The notes: a model not told the origin generated them from the letters alone. DNA of 20,446 nt from Syntrophobacter sp. SbD2 (GCA_900290385.1 OMSV01000206.1:320-20765); one strand, 5' to 3'; positions 1-7,657 are shown, numbered from the stretch's first letter. A program made the numbers and translations.

Positions 1-268
1 TGGATATGCCGGAAACGCTCACTGAGTTCCTGGTCCGACGCCAGGCGCTTTCGTATCGAGTCAAGCACCCCGCCGACTGCACTGTAACTTTTCAGGCCGA
101 ACTGAGATCCAATGGCTGCGAAACTGTCTTTTCGCATGGTTCGAATCAGGTGGATTGCCACGGCGCGCGGTTCGTTAAATCGTCCCCTTCGGCATTTGAC
201 CAGCTCAGACTCGTCAATTTGGTAATGGGAACACACAGCTTGCACTATTCTCAAGGATTGTGGGGCCG
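1..268 (-). pseudogene. C-terminal fragment of a REP-associated (RAYT/Y1-type) transposase, cut by the IS
   Basis: An open minus-strand frame runs from the IS boundary to base 1 and leaves the window. It reads, in order, segments such as SLRIVQAVCSHYQIDESELV, RRGRFNEPRAVAIHLIRTM, DSFAAIGSQFGLKSYSAVGG and SIRKRLASDQELSERFRHI. This is the DnaA-like helix-turn-helix tail (N-E-x-R-x-x-A-I-x-L, then GxxFG, S-x-S-x-V, then a basic helix ending in RI/FRHI) found at the C-terminus of many deltaproteobacterial IS200-like/REP-mobilising transposases. The catalytic HUH part should lie upstream, at higher coordinates, but the insertion sequence starts there, and the DNA beyond the IS (2225 onward) does not encode it in any minus frame I translated. 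The gene is therefore truncated, not merely interrupted. The stop codon is outside the window. The family assignment rests on motif recognition only. Confidence 0.6.
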
Positions 269-288
269 GGGTTTTTGCGGGGTAGGCA
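269..288 (+). repeat. Left terminal inverted repeat of the IS
   Basis: GGGTTTTTGC followed by GGGG and TAGGCA. It is inverted relative to 2205-2224, with the outer ten and inner six bases identical. Confidence 0.55.
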
Positions 289-299
289 AACACAGTTAT

Positions 300-322
300 A
301 AAAAGGCCACACTTCTAGTGGC
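300..322 (-). terminator. Rho-independent terminator of the transposase gene
   Basis: On the minus strand, about 30 bases after the transposase stop, the arms GCCAC and GTGGC enclose a seven-base loop and are followed by CCTTTTTA. This is the usual stem plus T-run. It lies inside the insertion sequence. Confidence 0.55.
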
Positions 323-352
323 TTACACAGGTAGCTCGAATTTGTCGTGTGC

Positions 353-2059
353 CTACGTTTCTGAGGGTGCCGATTTGACATCCAAGACAGTCTTAGGCAT
401 TTGAATCCTTAGAGATTTTAGTATTGCGACAAGCTCTGAAGTGGGTTCGTTACGCTGAAAGAATTGATTTTGTGGGGTGTGGAACTCGGTCGCCTGGAGG
501 GTGGAAAGCGTCCCTTGGATTTGCGGCCAGGATTGCTTGCACTCCAGTTCGGCCACTCTTTCTATGAGAAGGGAGAAAACGCAAAGCTTCACGTGGGCTT
601 CGATGCGTTTGGGCAGCCAGTGGTACATAGGCTCCATCTTGATCCTGGTGCTCTTAAGGGTCCTGAAGGCCCGCTCGATCACGAGGAGCCCCCTATAACC
701 GGCTGCTGCGTCTTCAACAGTGATGGTATCGTCGTTGGTCTGGAGCACCCATTTGCCGTCATACTTTGACGCTTGCTGAATCGTCTCACGGTTCAGGCGG
801 ATTCGGCTCTGCTTATCGACTGTAAGATAGCGTTTGTACCTGCCGGAGGCGAGAAGATCGATGGCCCATCCGGCAGTCGCCTGATGATCCGGATGATTTT
901 TGAGTTCCTCTTCAAGCTCTTTGACAACTTGCTCCCTATGCTTTCGCTCCCTTTCAGCCTCGCGGGGATTGTAGCACAGAATATACCGGCGCCGGAGTTC
1001 CCCATCGCCTACGACTACTTCCTTCGCCTGGAGGTTTTCGGTAATCGTTCTAAACCGGCCGGGCTTGGCGAGTACCTCTTCCTTAATCTCGGAAACGCTG
1101 GCCATGCGGGTAGCCAGAAGGTACTTCCCACAGGCCCGGGCCAGTTCATCGCGGTTAGTGGAGGAATTCATTCCAGAGTCGGCCACGAAGAGCGCCCGCC
1201 CAAGCTTCCATCCCCGAAGGTCTTCCCGGACCTTTTTTACCGTATCCACATCGGAGGTGTTGCCGGGAAAAACCCAACTCCTAACGGGCAGCCCTTCGCG
1301 CGTTACGGCAAGAGCGACCACTATCTGCGGACTCCATGTTCCATCTTTGGAATGGCCGTACTTTCGAAAGCCCGCTCCCGTCTCCGTGTCCTGGTCAGCC
1401 TCATCAATTGAGAAGGAGGCGGTGGTCGTGTCGTAGAAGATGACATCCACAACCAGATTGAAAAGATTTGCGATGTGGAAAAAGACAGCATTTTCGACTT
1501 CATCCACATTCCAACGCAGAAGGTCCATTGCCTCATACATCTGGTAGAGCTTTAGGGTGCTGCACGAAGGCATGTAGACTTTTTGAAGCCAACGGTCCCA
1601 GACACCGAGCTTCGAGTCACCCTCGCAGAGCCGGTTTACAACCATGGCAAGAAGGGCTCTTTCGTGTAAAGGGGTGCCTCCGGATTCTTCCATAACTTTG
1701 CGCAATGTGGGGCCGAGCTTCAGTCGCTCCCAGAGCGCCTCTACCACAAAGGGAACGCCCAACTCAAGCGTCTGGATGAGCGATACCTCTTCAGGCAAGG
1801 CCGCGGGGTGCTCGCCAATGAGAATCGGAGTCCCATCGGTAGACTCCAGAGGATCACGGACCTCCACGCCGCAGACCCTGGCAATCGACCGGCAAAGCCT
1901 CACCAGGTCATCCCGGTCGAGTTCATCTGCCCGCCCGAAATTGTAAATAATCTCGGCGACCGGATTTCCCGTCTCGGAATGCCGGACGTTGTGGGCAAGC
2001 TGGTAGTACTCGACCACCGATCCATCTCTATTTTTGCGTCTTGTTGTTCGAAGATACAT
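353..2059 (-). CDS. IS1634-family-like DDE transposase
   Basis: This 568-residue transposase catalyses cut-and-paste movement of the surrounding element. It has the IS4-superfamily layout: an N-terminal DNA-binding part, then a DDE core. The first catalytic Asp is probably in VIFYDTTTASF, the second in ALFVADSGMNS, and the Glu in the YRGLLVIERAFRTLKS segment, which matches the Y-(2)-R-(3)-E-(6)-K signature of IS4-type enzymes. The frame is uninterrupted and full length, so the copy may be active. The ATG at 2059 follows AGGTAGGC closely, a tolerable ribosome binding site. The stop codon lies inside a 13-base sequence (345-357) that is repeated in direct orientation at 2112-2124, just upstream of the gene. 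Assignment to IS1634 rather than another IS4-like family is from overall sequence feel and is less certain than 'transposase'. Confidence 0.9.
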   Translation of the reverse strand: MYLRTTRRKNRDGSVVEYYQLAHNVRHSETGNPVAEIIYNFGRADELDRDDLVRLCRSIARVCGVEVRDPLESTDGTPILIGEHPAALPEEVSLIQTLELGVPFVVEALWERLKLGPTLRKVMEESGGTPLHERALLAMVVNRLCEGDSKLGVWDRWLQKVYMPSCSTLKLYQMYEAMDLLRWNVDEVENAVFFHIANLFNLVVDVIFYDTTTASFSIDEADQDTETGAGFRKYGHSKDGTWSPQIVVALAVTREGLPVRSWVFPGNTSDVDTVKKVREDLRGWKLGRALFVADSGMNSSTNRDELARACGKYLLATRMASVSEIKEEVLAKPGRFRTITENLQAKEVVVGDGELRRRYILCYNPREAERERKHREQVVKELEEELKNHPDHQATAGWAIDLLASGRYKRYLTVDKQSRIRLNRETIQQASKYDGKWVLQTNDDTITVEDAAAGYRGLLVIERAFRTLKSTRIKMEPMYHWLPKRIEAHVKLCVFSLLIERVAELECKQSWPQIQGTLSTLQATEFHTPQNQFFQRNEPTSELVAILKSLRIQMPKTVLDVKSAPSET

Positions 2060-2204
2060 GCCTACCTAATTAGCATGTACTAGGACGGCATGTCATCTTA
2101 AAAAAGATATATCGTGTGCCTACGCGTTTTGAACTTTTGGAAAGCTTGGGGGGCTGCAAACCCGCATGGAATCTAGGGGGTACTAGTAATATTAGTGCGA
2201 TATG

Positions 2205-2224
2205 TGCCTATTTGGCAAAAACCC
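2205..2224 (-). repeat. Right terminal inverted repeat of the IS
   Basis: Reverse complement of the left end, with a four-base central mismatch block. It lies 146 bases upstream of the transposase start. Confidence 0.55.
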
Positions 2225-2545
2225 GAGATAGAGGCCGCTAAGGCCATCTTCTGTGCTGCGTGTCTTAGCCTGGGTTTGGATATGGATTAAGTCCGGACAA
2301 TGGCCTCTCGGTGGAAGATTTTGGTTTGCGGACCCCGGTGGATTGGGAGAGATCTAAAGGATAAAAAGCATCATTGGCCGCCGGATTATCAGATAACTGA
2401 AAATATGAGACCCGTCATCCCGTCATAGAGTATTCACTTGGGGAAGAGCGCCACGTCGAGAAACAAGCTTATAGAGGTGATCAAAACCCGATCTGAATGC
2501 AGGCCCTGAGCTTCCTGCGCGGCTTTTCCGCATCTCATCAACGCT
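2225..2545. other. Non-coding gap between IS and vapC; nothing recognisable
   Basis: About 320 bases with no convincing reading frame on either strand. Neither the missing N-terminus of the RAYT gene nor a clear target duplication was found here. Confidence 0.5.
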
Positions 2546-2951
2546 TTACGCTTCGCTCCAGTCTTCGAGCACCAGTCCCGGCACTCGCTCAAATTCTTTT
2601 TTATTGTTTGTCACCAATATCAGGCCTGACGCCCTGGCTTGACCGGCTATCATCATATCGTAAGGTCCAATGGGCTGACCCGTACGATAAAGCGCGGCCC
2701 GTATCTGTCCGAAATGATATGCGGCTTTGTCGTCAAAGGGCAGCACTTCAAGCCTGGCGATCATGGCCTCGATGTCCGCCAGATTCCGTTCCACCTGTTG
2801 TGAATGTTCCGCCCCAAACACCAATTCCCCCAATGTTACAGCGGGAAATGCACATCCGGCCGTGATGATCCTGAAAGCGCCTCTTCACCTGCTGAGGACG
2901 GTTTTTCAAAGTGAAGATGATAATATTGGTGTCCAGCAGATATTTCAGCAT
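2546..2951 (-). pseudogene. vapC: VapC PIN-domain toxin with a +1 frameshift
   Basis: Two overlapping frames together give one VapC ribonuclease. The first (from 2951) begins MLKYLLDTNIIIFTLKNRP and carries the first PIN aspartate. The second resumes with GELVFGAEHSQ (conserved Glu), then GPYDMMIAGQA (second Asp), then LVTNNKKEFERVPGL and the usual LEDW end. Removing one C from a CCC run (plus-strand GGG, 2843-2845) restores ISAVTLGELV, the expected family sequence. As written, the toxin would be cut after about 35 native residues. The start overlaps the vapB stop by seven bases, the normal vapBC arrangement. VapC toxins cleave RNA and are neutralised by VapB. The extra base is either a real inactivating mutation or a sequencing error. 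Confidence 0.85.
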
Positions 2952-3187
2952 TCCATGGTCTTCCGTCGCTGGTCTTCCGGTTGCTTTCGCTCTACCATGA
3001 AATCACTGGAAACCCCCGGTGCATTGAACCACTCATCCCAAGATTGGCCAACAGGCTCAATCATGCGTTTGTTGCCAACCGCAGTGATTTCAACATCCTT
3101 CACGGATTCCGGAAAGGCGACTTCCTTGGGCAGGCGAACAGCCTGACTCCGGTTGCTTTTAAAAATTCTGGTTTTCATGCAAGCCAC
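2945..3187 (-). CDS. vapB: VapB-type antitoxin (AbrB-fold)
   Basis: The 80-residue product contains KTRIFKSNRSQAVRLPKEV, the swapped-hairpin AbrB DNA-binding motif of VapB antitoxins, and a C-terminal GQSWDEWF segment of the kind that enters the toxin groove. VapB binds VapC and represses the operon. The first in-frame start is a GTG at 3187, seven bases after GGGGG. The ATG at 3178 gives the more usual MKTRIF beginning, so the true start is one of these two. The stop overlaps vapC by seven bases, indicating translational coupling. The antitoxin appears intact although its toxin is frameshifted. Confidence 0.85.
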   Translation of the reverse strand: MACMKTRIFKSNRSQAVRLPKEVAFPESVKDVEITAVGNKRMIEPVGQSWDEWFNAPGVSSDFMVERKQPEDQRRKTMEC

Positions 3188-3205
3188 AACGGTACCCCCA
3201 CAAAA

Positions 3206-3230
3206 AATATTTATTGTTTTCGGAAATATT
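3206..3230. promoter_or_regulatory. Candidate vapBC operator (inverted repeat)
   Basis: AATATTT (3206-3212) and AAATATT (3224-3230) form an inverted repeat with an 11-base spacer in A/T-rich DNA just upstream of vapB. This is where VapB-VapC complexes normally autoregulate. Function is inferred from position only. Confidence 0.35.
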
Positions 3231-3712
3231 ATAAAATTAATGGAGGATATGTCAATGGGATATACAGTTCATGACATCATGTTCGGTGAACACACATCGA
3301 GGGGTGTGTCCCCTGAATCATGGCTTCCTTCGGGTGCGATCAACCGAATTTCCGGTGTGGATTTCATGCCGGAATGGTCCTGCGTGGACTCTCCATCATT
3401 GAGTACCCCTTGCCAGAAGAGGTGCCAACAAAGGCTCACAGATTGCCGCTGTACGTGGTAAATTCCTCCAAATCAACATCAGCTCAGGCTCAACGAAAGT
3501 CCACCTTCCTTGCCAATAAGTAGATTTTGCGATGTTTCAATACATGGTTCGCTTATCTTAAAATCATCTGAGAAGTGGCGTGCGGCAAATGACAATCATT
3601 AAGTTTAGTTTCAGTCCGGATTTTTTGTCCTAAAAGAGTCCTTCTCCTCCCCGGCCGTGTCAATCTCCAATCACTACACCCCGCTGAGCGTCGAGATATC
3701 TGCTGCTGCCCA
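3231..3712. other. Gap upstream of vapBC and beyond the BPL_N gene; no gene recognised
   Basis: Short frames exist on both strands but none has a recognisable product. A small hairpin, GGGG-TGTGT-CCCC, lies near 3301-3313. The plus-strand frame starting near 3254 has a good upstream GGAGG but encodes nothing I recognise and was not called. Confidence 0.4.
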
Positions 3713-5143
3713 TCATCCTCTATGGCCACCGCCAAAGGCAGTGGCCAAGTCTGCTGCGGCCCCGCCGCCCCCGCCGCCCCTGATCAAATCCAGAAGCATA
3801 GGGTCGATCAGGTCGAAGAGCGCTCCGCAAAAGCCGCCGTGGTTCATTTTTTTCCCAAAGAGCGTGCGGCGCAGAGGATCGACCCTTTCATTTACCGTCC
3901 CGGTCTTGCTGACCATTCCCATCCCGGCGGCGATCTTTTCTTCGAAGAGCAACCGCTTTGCCAGGGCGCAGAATTCCAGGGTTTTTTCTTCCAGCTCTTT
4001 GGTCCTCTCCGGCCAGTTTGCGCAAAAGACAGCCGACCCTAACCCTGCATCCGGTTCGGCCGTTAATTTGTGTTCCAGCTCCGCCATATAGCTAAGCGCC
4101 ACATATAGAGTGCCATACTCAAGACCCCGTATACCCCGCTTCCAGTTGAGCAGCCACGGTTTTCTCCAGTTCCAGAGCAGGTTGGCCTCTCCAAAGGCTA
4201 TCAGGTCGGCAGCGGCTTGCTTTGCCTTCGAAATTCCCGATGGTGGATACCGGATGTCCGATGGCGCCGCGCTTAGCTCCTGACGGGTGAGGGGAGATGA
4301 ACTCCGTTTTGCTCCCTGGGCATGAGGCGAACCGTTCACGCTTTTTTCGCCTCCTGGCGTGGGAACACCGGAAACATCATGCAGATAATTCAGTATATTT
4401 AACAAAAGCCGGTTCCCCCAAAGGTCGCCGGGGGTCTCGAGATGAGCGTATGAAAGAATGAGCCGGCCCTTTCCCTTCTCAATTTCGATTATTGCCGGAT
4501 GGCCCTTGATCCGCGCCGGGTCAAGGTTGACTCCGTAGGATTTCTCCAGTTGCTCCCAGCCGGCGCTTTCGCCTGTGTCGCATACTCGCAGGTCTGCGAC
4601 CTGAAAGCCAGCCCCGGGGTCAGCGTATGAACCAAGGCAGGCGGCCCGGCAACCGGGGTCCATCCGGAATTGAGAGGGCCACCAGACAGAAACGGGAATC
4701 ATGGCCGGAAGACCCTTCCAGGCAGGATGGGAAAGCGCACCTGATATATGAATCTCACCGCTTGCGCTCGGAAGACGTTCGGACAGGGGCATTCTGCGAA
4801 CCGGGGTAAGGTAAAGAGCGGGAGGGCTCGACAGGGCCAGCCCGGCGCCCCCGCAAAATCCGATATAAGAGCCGCCTTCGTCGATGAACCAGGCTATTTT
4901 TTTTCTGCCCGTTTCTCCAAGCGCACGCACTTTATGGGCCGCCCACCCGCCCGGCACAATCAGAATTCGAAATGCGTCAAGGCAGTCTTCGCAAATCTCC
5001 GATGCGCTGAGCAACCGGAAGGGGACCCCGAGCGCCGACAGCGTATCCATGCAAAGAAGCCCCCATACGAGTGATTGGGTCCACAGGATCGCTACGGGAG
5101 GGCCGGCCCAGCCGGGAGATCCGGAAGAATCAGTCTTTTGCAT
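3713..5143 (-). CDS. BPL_N-type glutamine-amidotransferase-like protein, function unknown
   Basis: The 476-residue product has an N-terminal class-I glutamine-amidotransferase-like fold resembling the BPL_N domain. ILIVPGGWAAHK (about residues 60-71) is followed by GSYIGFCGGAGLAL (91-104), whose Cys97 sits at the nucleophile elbow. A later ILSYAHLETPGD segment resembles the end of the same domain. The second half (from about residue 300) is mostly helical and unassigned. No ATP-grasp or ligase motif is visible. BPL_N proteins are often of unknown substrate, so I do not assign a reaction. The last residues, a run of six Gly and then DLATAFGGGHRG, come from a palindromic repeat (3724-3746) that also brings the stop region, so the native C-terminus may have been altered. 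The ATG at 5143 has a weak AGAAAG upstream. Confidence 0.7.
   Translation of the reverse strand: MQKTDSSGSPGWAGPPVAILWTQSLVWGLLCMDTLSALGVPFRLLSASEICEDCLDAFRILIVPGGWAAHKVRALGETGRKKIAWFIDEGGSYIGFCGGAGLALSSPPALYLTPVRRMPLSERLPSASGEIHISGALSHPAWKGLPAMIPVSVWWPSQFRMDPGCRAACLGSYADPGAGFQVADLRVCDTGESAGWEQLEKSYGVNLDPARIKGHPAIIEIEKGKGRLILSYAHLETPGDLWGNRLLLNILNYLHDVSGVPTPGGEKSVNGSPHAQGAKRSSSPLTRQELSAAPSDIRYPPSGISKAKQAAADLIAFGEANLLWNWRKPWLLNWKRGIRGLEYGTLYVALSYMAELEHKLTAEPDAGLGSAVFCANWPERTKELEEKTLEFCALAKRLLFEEKIAAGMGMVSKTGTVNERVDPLRRTLFGKKMNHGGFCGALFDLIDPMLLDLIRGGGGGGAAADLATAFGGGHRG
3724..3746 (-). repeat. Hairpin repeat, family A copy 3 (translated)
   Basis: On the minus strand GGCCACTGCC-TTT-GGCGGTGGCC forms a ten-base-pair stem with one G-T pair. 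With the preceding GACTTG it resembles the family A units at 5459-5505 and 6519-6566. It encodes the C-terminal ATAFGGGH of the BPL_N-like protein. Confidence 0.5.
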
Positions 5144-5165
5144 CTTTCTCAGTCTCGTAGCACTG

Positions 5166-5442
5166 TGTTAACCCATAAGCGTTCACCGCAGAGCCGCAGA
5201 GAGCGCGGAGAAGGTCAAAATCTTTTTGACAGGATTTACACGATTAACAGGATTTACAGGATTAAAAAATCTCCAAATCAGGGATTCAGGCTTATAGGGA
5301 TTTAATTCATAGATTCCTCAATTCGGCATTCACAAATCCGTTAGGGAGCATGCTACATCTTTACAAGTTGTTTTCTTATAAATCCTGTTAATCCTGCTTA
5401 ATCCTGTTAATCCTGTCGAAAGGCTTTTCCTCCGCGGTGAAT
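5166..5442. repeat. Composite inverted repeat in the intergenic gap
   Basis: The left arm has ACCCATAAGCGTT, then a CCGCAGAG-type motif, then repeated CAGGATT units (5230-5263). The right arm (5381-5442) has AATCCTG units repeated four times and then TCCGCGGTGAA. The right arm is roughly the reverse complement of the left in the same order. The centre holds AATTC/CCTCAATTC-type A/T-rich motifs. A related CCGCGGAGGCGCAGAG sequence occurs at 7770-7787, and ACCCATAAGCGTT recurs at 16147-16159. Such units are widespread non-coding repeats in deltaproteobacterial genomes. No protein is encoded here. Confidence 0.6.
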
Positions 5443-5458
5443 ACTTTTTACCGTGCGT

Positions 5459-5505
5459 CTCCGCCGCCACCGAAGGCAGCGGCGAGTCAGGATCGTCAAT
5501 CCTGG
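5459..5505 (-). repeat. Hairpin repeat, family A copy 1, supplies the stop codon of the flavoprotein gene
   Basis: On the minus strand it contains AGGAT-TGACG-ATCCT (5489-5503) and then GCCGCTGCC-TTC-GGTGGCGGC (5463-5483), both stem-loops. The TGA stop of the upstream flavoprotein is in the loop of the first stem. A further GGCGGC-GCCGCC palindrome lies at 5510-5523. The core matches the unit at 6519-6566. Confidence 0.65.
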
Positions 5506-7277
5506 GCGCGGCGGCTCGCCGCCCCGGACTTTTTGAGCACGGCAACCCCGCCCTGGACGTTTACCGTATTGCCGATTCCCGCCCGATCCAGTTGACGCAT
5601 TGCTTCGTAGGATCGAACCCCCGAATTGCACATCAAAAGAAGCCGCTTGTCCCTTGGGACCTCCTCCATTCTTCTGTTCAGGGTCTCCTGGGGAATATTG
5701 AGCCAGCGGTCTCCATAGCGCTCTACAAACGGGGCCGCATTGGCGGGTCCTCGTACATCCAGGCAGAGGCAGTCAGAGCTTTCATCCAAAAGAAAACACC
5801 TTTCGAACTCATCCGGTTGCATCGGCCGGTTCAAGCCGTCCAGGATATTCTCCGCCGTGTTGCCTGCCGCGTTGACTACGTCCAGGGCAGACGCAAAAGG
5901 GGGAGAGTAGGCTATTTCCAGATTCGAAATATCTTCGATCGAAGGTTTGAATGGAAGAACGGCGGCAATCGCGTTTATGCGGCCGATGACCGCATCGCCG
6001 TTTGCGCCTACGGCCTGTGCGCCCAGAATGCGCCGGGTCTTCCGGTCGACCGTGAGTTGGAAATAGATAAGGTCCTGGGTCGGATAGAAGTGCGCCCTGT
6101 CGGCCTGGACAACCAGGACCGGTTCGGCGTCGAAGCCGCACTTCAGGGCCGATTGAGGCGTTATGCCAGTGGAAGCGACGCCCAGGTCGAAAATCTTTAT
6201 CGCAAAACTGCCCACCGTGCCGGCGAACTCTGCGGCCCCACCGGCAAGGTTGGTCCCGATTACCCGCCCCTGCCGGTTTGCAAGGGAACCCTGGGGAAAG
6301 TAGACCGGATTCCCTGTGACGAGGTGCTGGATTTCTATGCAGTCGCCTCCTGCGTAAATTTCCGGGTCCGAAGTCTGAAGCATCCGGTTGACTACTATAG
6401 CCCCTGAGGGGGCAACAAGAAGCCCGGCGCTACGGGCAAGCTCCGAGTTGGGGCGAACGCCTGCAGCCGTGATTACCAGGTCGGCCCGGATGCTGCCATC
6501 GGACGTTTTCACTTCGTAGCACCCGCCGCCACCGAAGGTAGCGGCAAGTCTGGTGTCGTCAATCCCGGCGGGCGGTCCCGGTTCCCAAGCCCGGATTTCA
6601 ATTACACGGCGTCCGAGATGAAGCTGCACGCCTTTTTCTTCCAAATGGGCACGGATGATTCCGGCAAGCGAGCGGTCGAGAATTCCCGGCAACACCTGTT
6701 GCTCAATCTCCACCAGGTGGGTCTCGATTCCCCAGAGGTCGCCGAGCGCTTCCGCCATTTCACAGCCAATTGCCCCGGCGCCGACGATTACGGCGGTGTT
6801 CACCTTGCCACCGGAAATTTTGTCCTTCACGGCGATTGCGGAGTTAAGGTCTGAAACCGAAGTCACCCCGGGCAGGTCAATACCCGGAATCGGGGGCTTG
6901 TTCGGTATGCTTCCGGTTGCTATCACCAGGCGGTCGTACGGGAGGTCTTCCTCACCCCCCGATGTCAAATCCAGGACACGCACTTTTTTGCCTGCCCGGT
7001 CGATCGCGAGCGCCCGCGTTCGGGTCCTTACCCGGACGTCCTTAGCGTCCTGAAAAAACTCGGGGGTCCTCTGCATGTGGAAGCTCGTGCTCATCAGCTC
7101 CTGCACGCTGCTTATATCTCCCGATATGAAATAAGGGATCCCGCAGCCCCCGTAGGAAATGTATTGGTCCTGATCGATTATGACCACATCGGCGTCAGGT
7201 TCGAGCCTCTTCAAGCGGCACGCCGCTTTCGGCCCCAGAGCAACGCCTCCGATTATCACCACACGTTTTGCACTCAT
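5496..7277 (-). CDS. CoA-disulfide-reductase-like FAD/NAD(P)H oxidoreductase with C-terminal rhodanese domain
   Basis: This 593-residue protein is a fusion of a class-III pyridine nucleotide-disulfide reductase and a rhodanese domain, as in CoADR-RHD enzymes that reduce CoA disulfide, CoA persulfide or polysulfide. An FAD Rossmann motif lies at the start (VVIIGGVALGPKAA). Redox Cys45 lies in SYGGCGIPYF. The second nucleotide site is AVIVGAGAIGCEMAE, and EIYAGGDCIEI binds the flavin ribityl. The dimerisation domain follows. The rhodanese tail has LDVRGPANA and the loop MCNSGVRS with Cys550. The ATG at 7277 gives the family's usual beginning; an in-frame start further upstream would add 41 unlikely residues. 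About 25 extra residues around 230-253 come from a palindromic repeat, and the last dozen codons and stop lie in a second one. The exact substrate cannot be told from sequence. Confidence 0.88.
   Translation of the reverse strand: MSAKRVVIIGGVALGPKAACRLKRLEPDADVVIIDQDQYISYGGCGIPYFISGDISSVQELMSTSFHMQRTPEFFQDAKDVRVRTRTRALAIDRAGKKVRVLDLTSGGEEDLPYDRLVIATGSIPNKPPIPGIDLPGVTSVSDLNSAIAVKDKISGGKVNTAVIVGAGAIGCEMAEALGDLWGIETHLVEIEQQVLPGILDRSLAGIIRAHLEEKGVQLHLGRRVIEIRAWEPGPPAGIDDTRLAATFGGGGCYEVKTSDGSIRADLVITAAGVRPNSELARSAGLLVAPSGAIVVNRMLQTSDPEIYAGGDCIEIQHLVTGNPVYFPQGSLANRQGRVIGTNLAGGAAEFAGTVGSFAIKIFDLGVASTGITPQSALKCGFDAEPVLVVQADRAHFYPTQDLIYFQLTVDRKTRRILGAQAVGANGDAVIGRINAIAAVLPFKPSIEDISNLEIAYSPPFASALDVVNAAGNTAENILDGLNRPMQPDEFERCFLLDESSDCLCLDVRGPANAAPFVERYGDRWLNIPQETLNRRMEEVPRDKRLLLMCNSGVRSYEAMRQLDRAGIGNTVNVQGGVAVLKKSGAASRRAQD
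6519..6566 (-). repeat. Hairpin repeat, family A copy 2, inside the flavoprotein gene
   Basis: On the minus strand it shares GGATTGACGA, then GACTTGCCGCTACC-TTC-GGTGGCGGCGG, with copy 1. The nine-base-pair stem (6525-6545) is intact. It is translated in frame as GIDDTRLAATFGGGGC within a loop before the TSDG strand, where related enzymes have only a short turn. Confidence 0.65.
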
Positions 7278-7435
7278 CGGTTTTTTTCTCCGATCCTCAT
7301 ACCAAGTTGCGTTCAGCCGAATAACCCCAAACTGAGCGGGGGAAAGTTTTCTCACTTTAAAGATGCCCCGCACCCCCGCAGGATCTCGATGCTCCGCCAA
7401 GTATTATTTGATACTTTCTTGAACGCAACAAGCTA

Positions 7436-7657
7436 TTAGTCGTTTCCAAAACTGCGGATGGCCCCGCAGTCCGGACATGTCCACTGAATTCCGTTACAGG
7501 TCATTCCCCAAAAATTTTCTTCCATGCAATCCGAACAGATCATGAAACCGCACGGACACGTCCAGCAAAAACTTTGCTCCTGCGAGCAGGCGCTGCATAT
7601 ATACCTTTCCGGCCGCCGCCATCTTCCCTTTCGCCCGGATTTTTCCAATCCGCTCAT
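7436..7657 (-). CDS. Small cysteine-rich zinc-ribbon protein
   Basis: The 73-residue product carries five Cys clusters: CSAC, CWTCPC, CSDC, a single Cys, and CPDC. These are spaced like one or two zinc ribbons or a treble-clef fold, with the Trp-containing MEENFWGMTCNGIQWTCPDC segment at the end. The N-terminus is very basic (SGRKGRWRRPERY), suggesting nucleic-acid contact, though this is inference. The start has a good ribosome binding site (AAGGAAAA before ATG). It lies 158 bases upstream of the flavoprotein start and could share its transcript. I do not recognise a named family. The regular Cys pairs argue that the frame is real. Confidence 0.6.
   Translation of the reverse strand: MSGLEKSGRKGRWRRPERYICSACSQEQSFCWTCPCGFMICSDCMEENFWGMTCNGIQWTCPDCGAIRSFGND

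Larger units (their letters stand above)
269..2224 (-). mobile_element. IS1634-family-like insertion sequence
   Basis: A single transposase gene (353-2059) sits between imperfect terminal inverted repeats. The left end reads GGGTTTTTGCGGGGTAGGCA (269-288). The reverse complement of the right end reads GGGTTTTTGCCAAATAGGCA (2205-2224). Sixteen of 20 positions match, the mismatches being a central four-base block. Length from repeat to repeat is 1,956 bp, reasonable for this family. I could not see a clear target-site duplication, so the exact ends may be off by a few bases. The element has cut a RAYT-type gene on its left. Its own 3' hairpin terminator lies at 300-322. Confidence 0.6.

Noticed and set aside
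6..404. Plus-strand frame of 132 codons at the left edge
   Set aside because: It is antisense to the RAYT fragment and crosses the IS end; its product has no recognisable motif.
464..1946. Several plus-strand frames inside the IS
   Set aside because: They are antisense shadows of the clear DDE transposase.
3153..3523. Two overlapping plus-strand frames with a nearby GGAGG
   Set aside because: No family resemblance, poor composition for a protein, and overlap with the vapBC control region.
5592..6407. 271-codon plus-strand frame
   Set aside because: Antisense to the flavoprotein, whose motifs are unmistakable.
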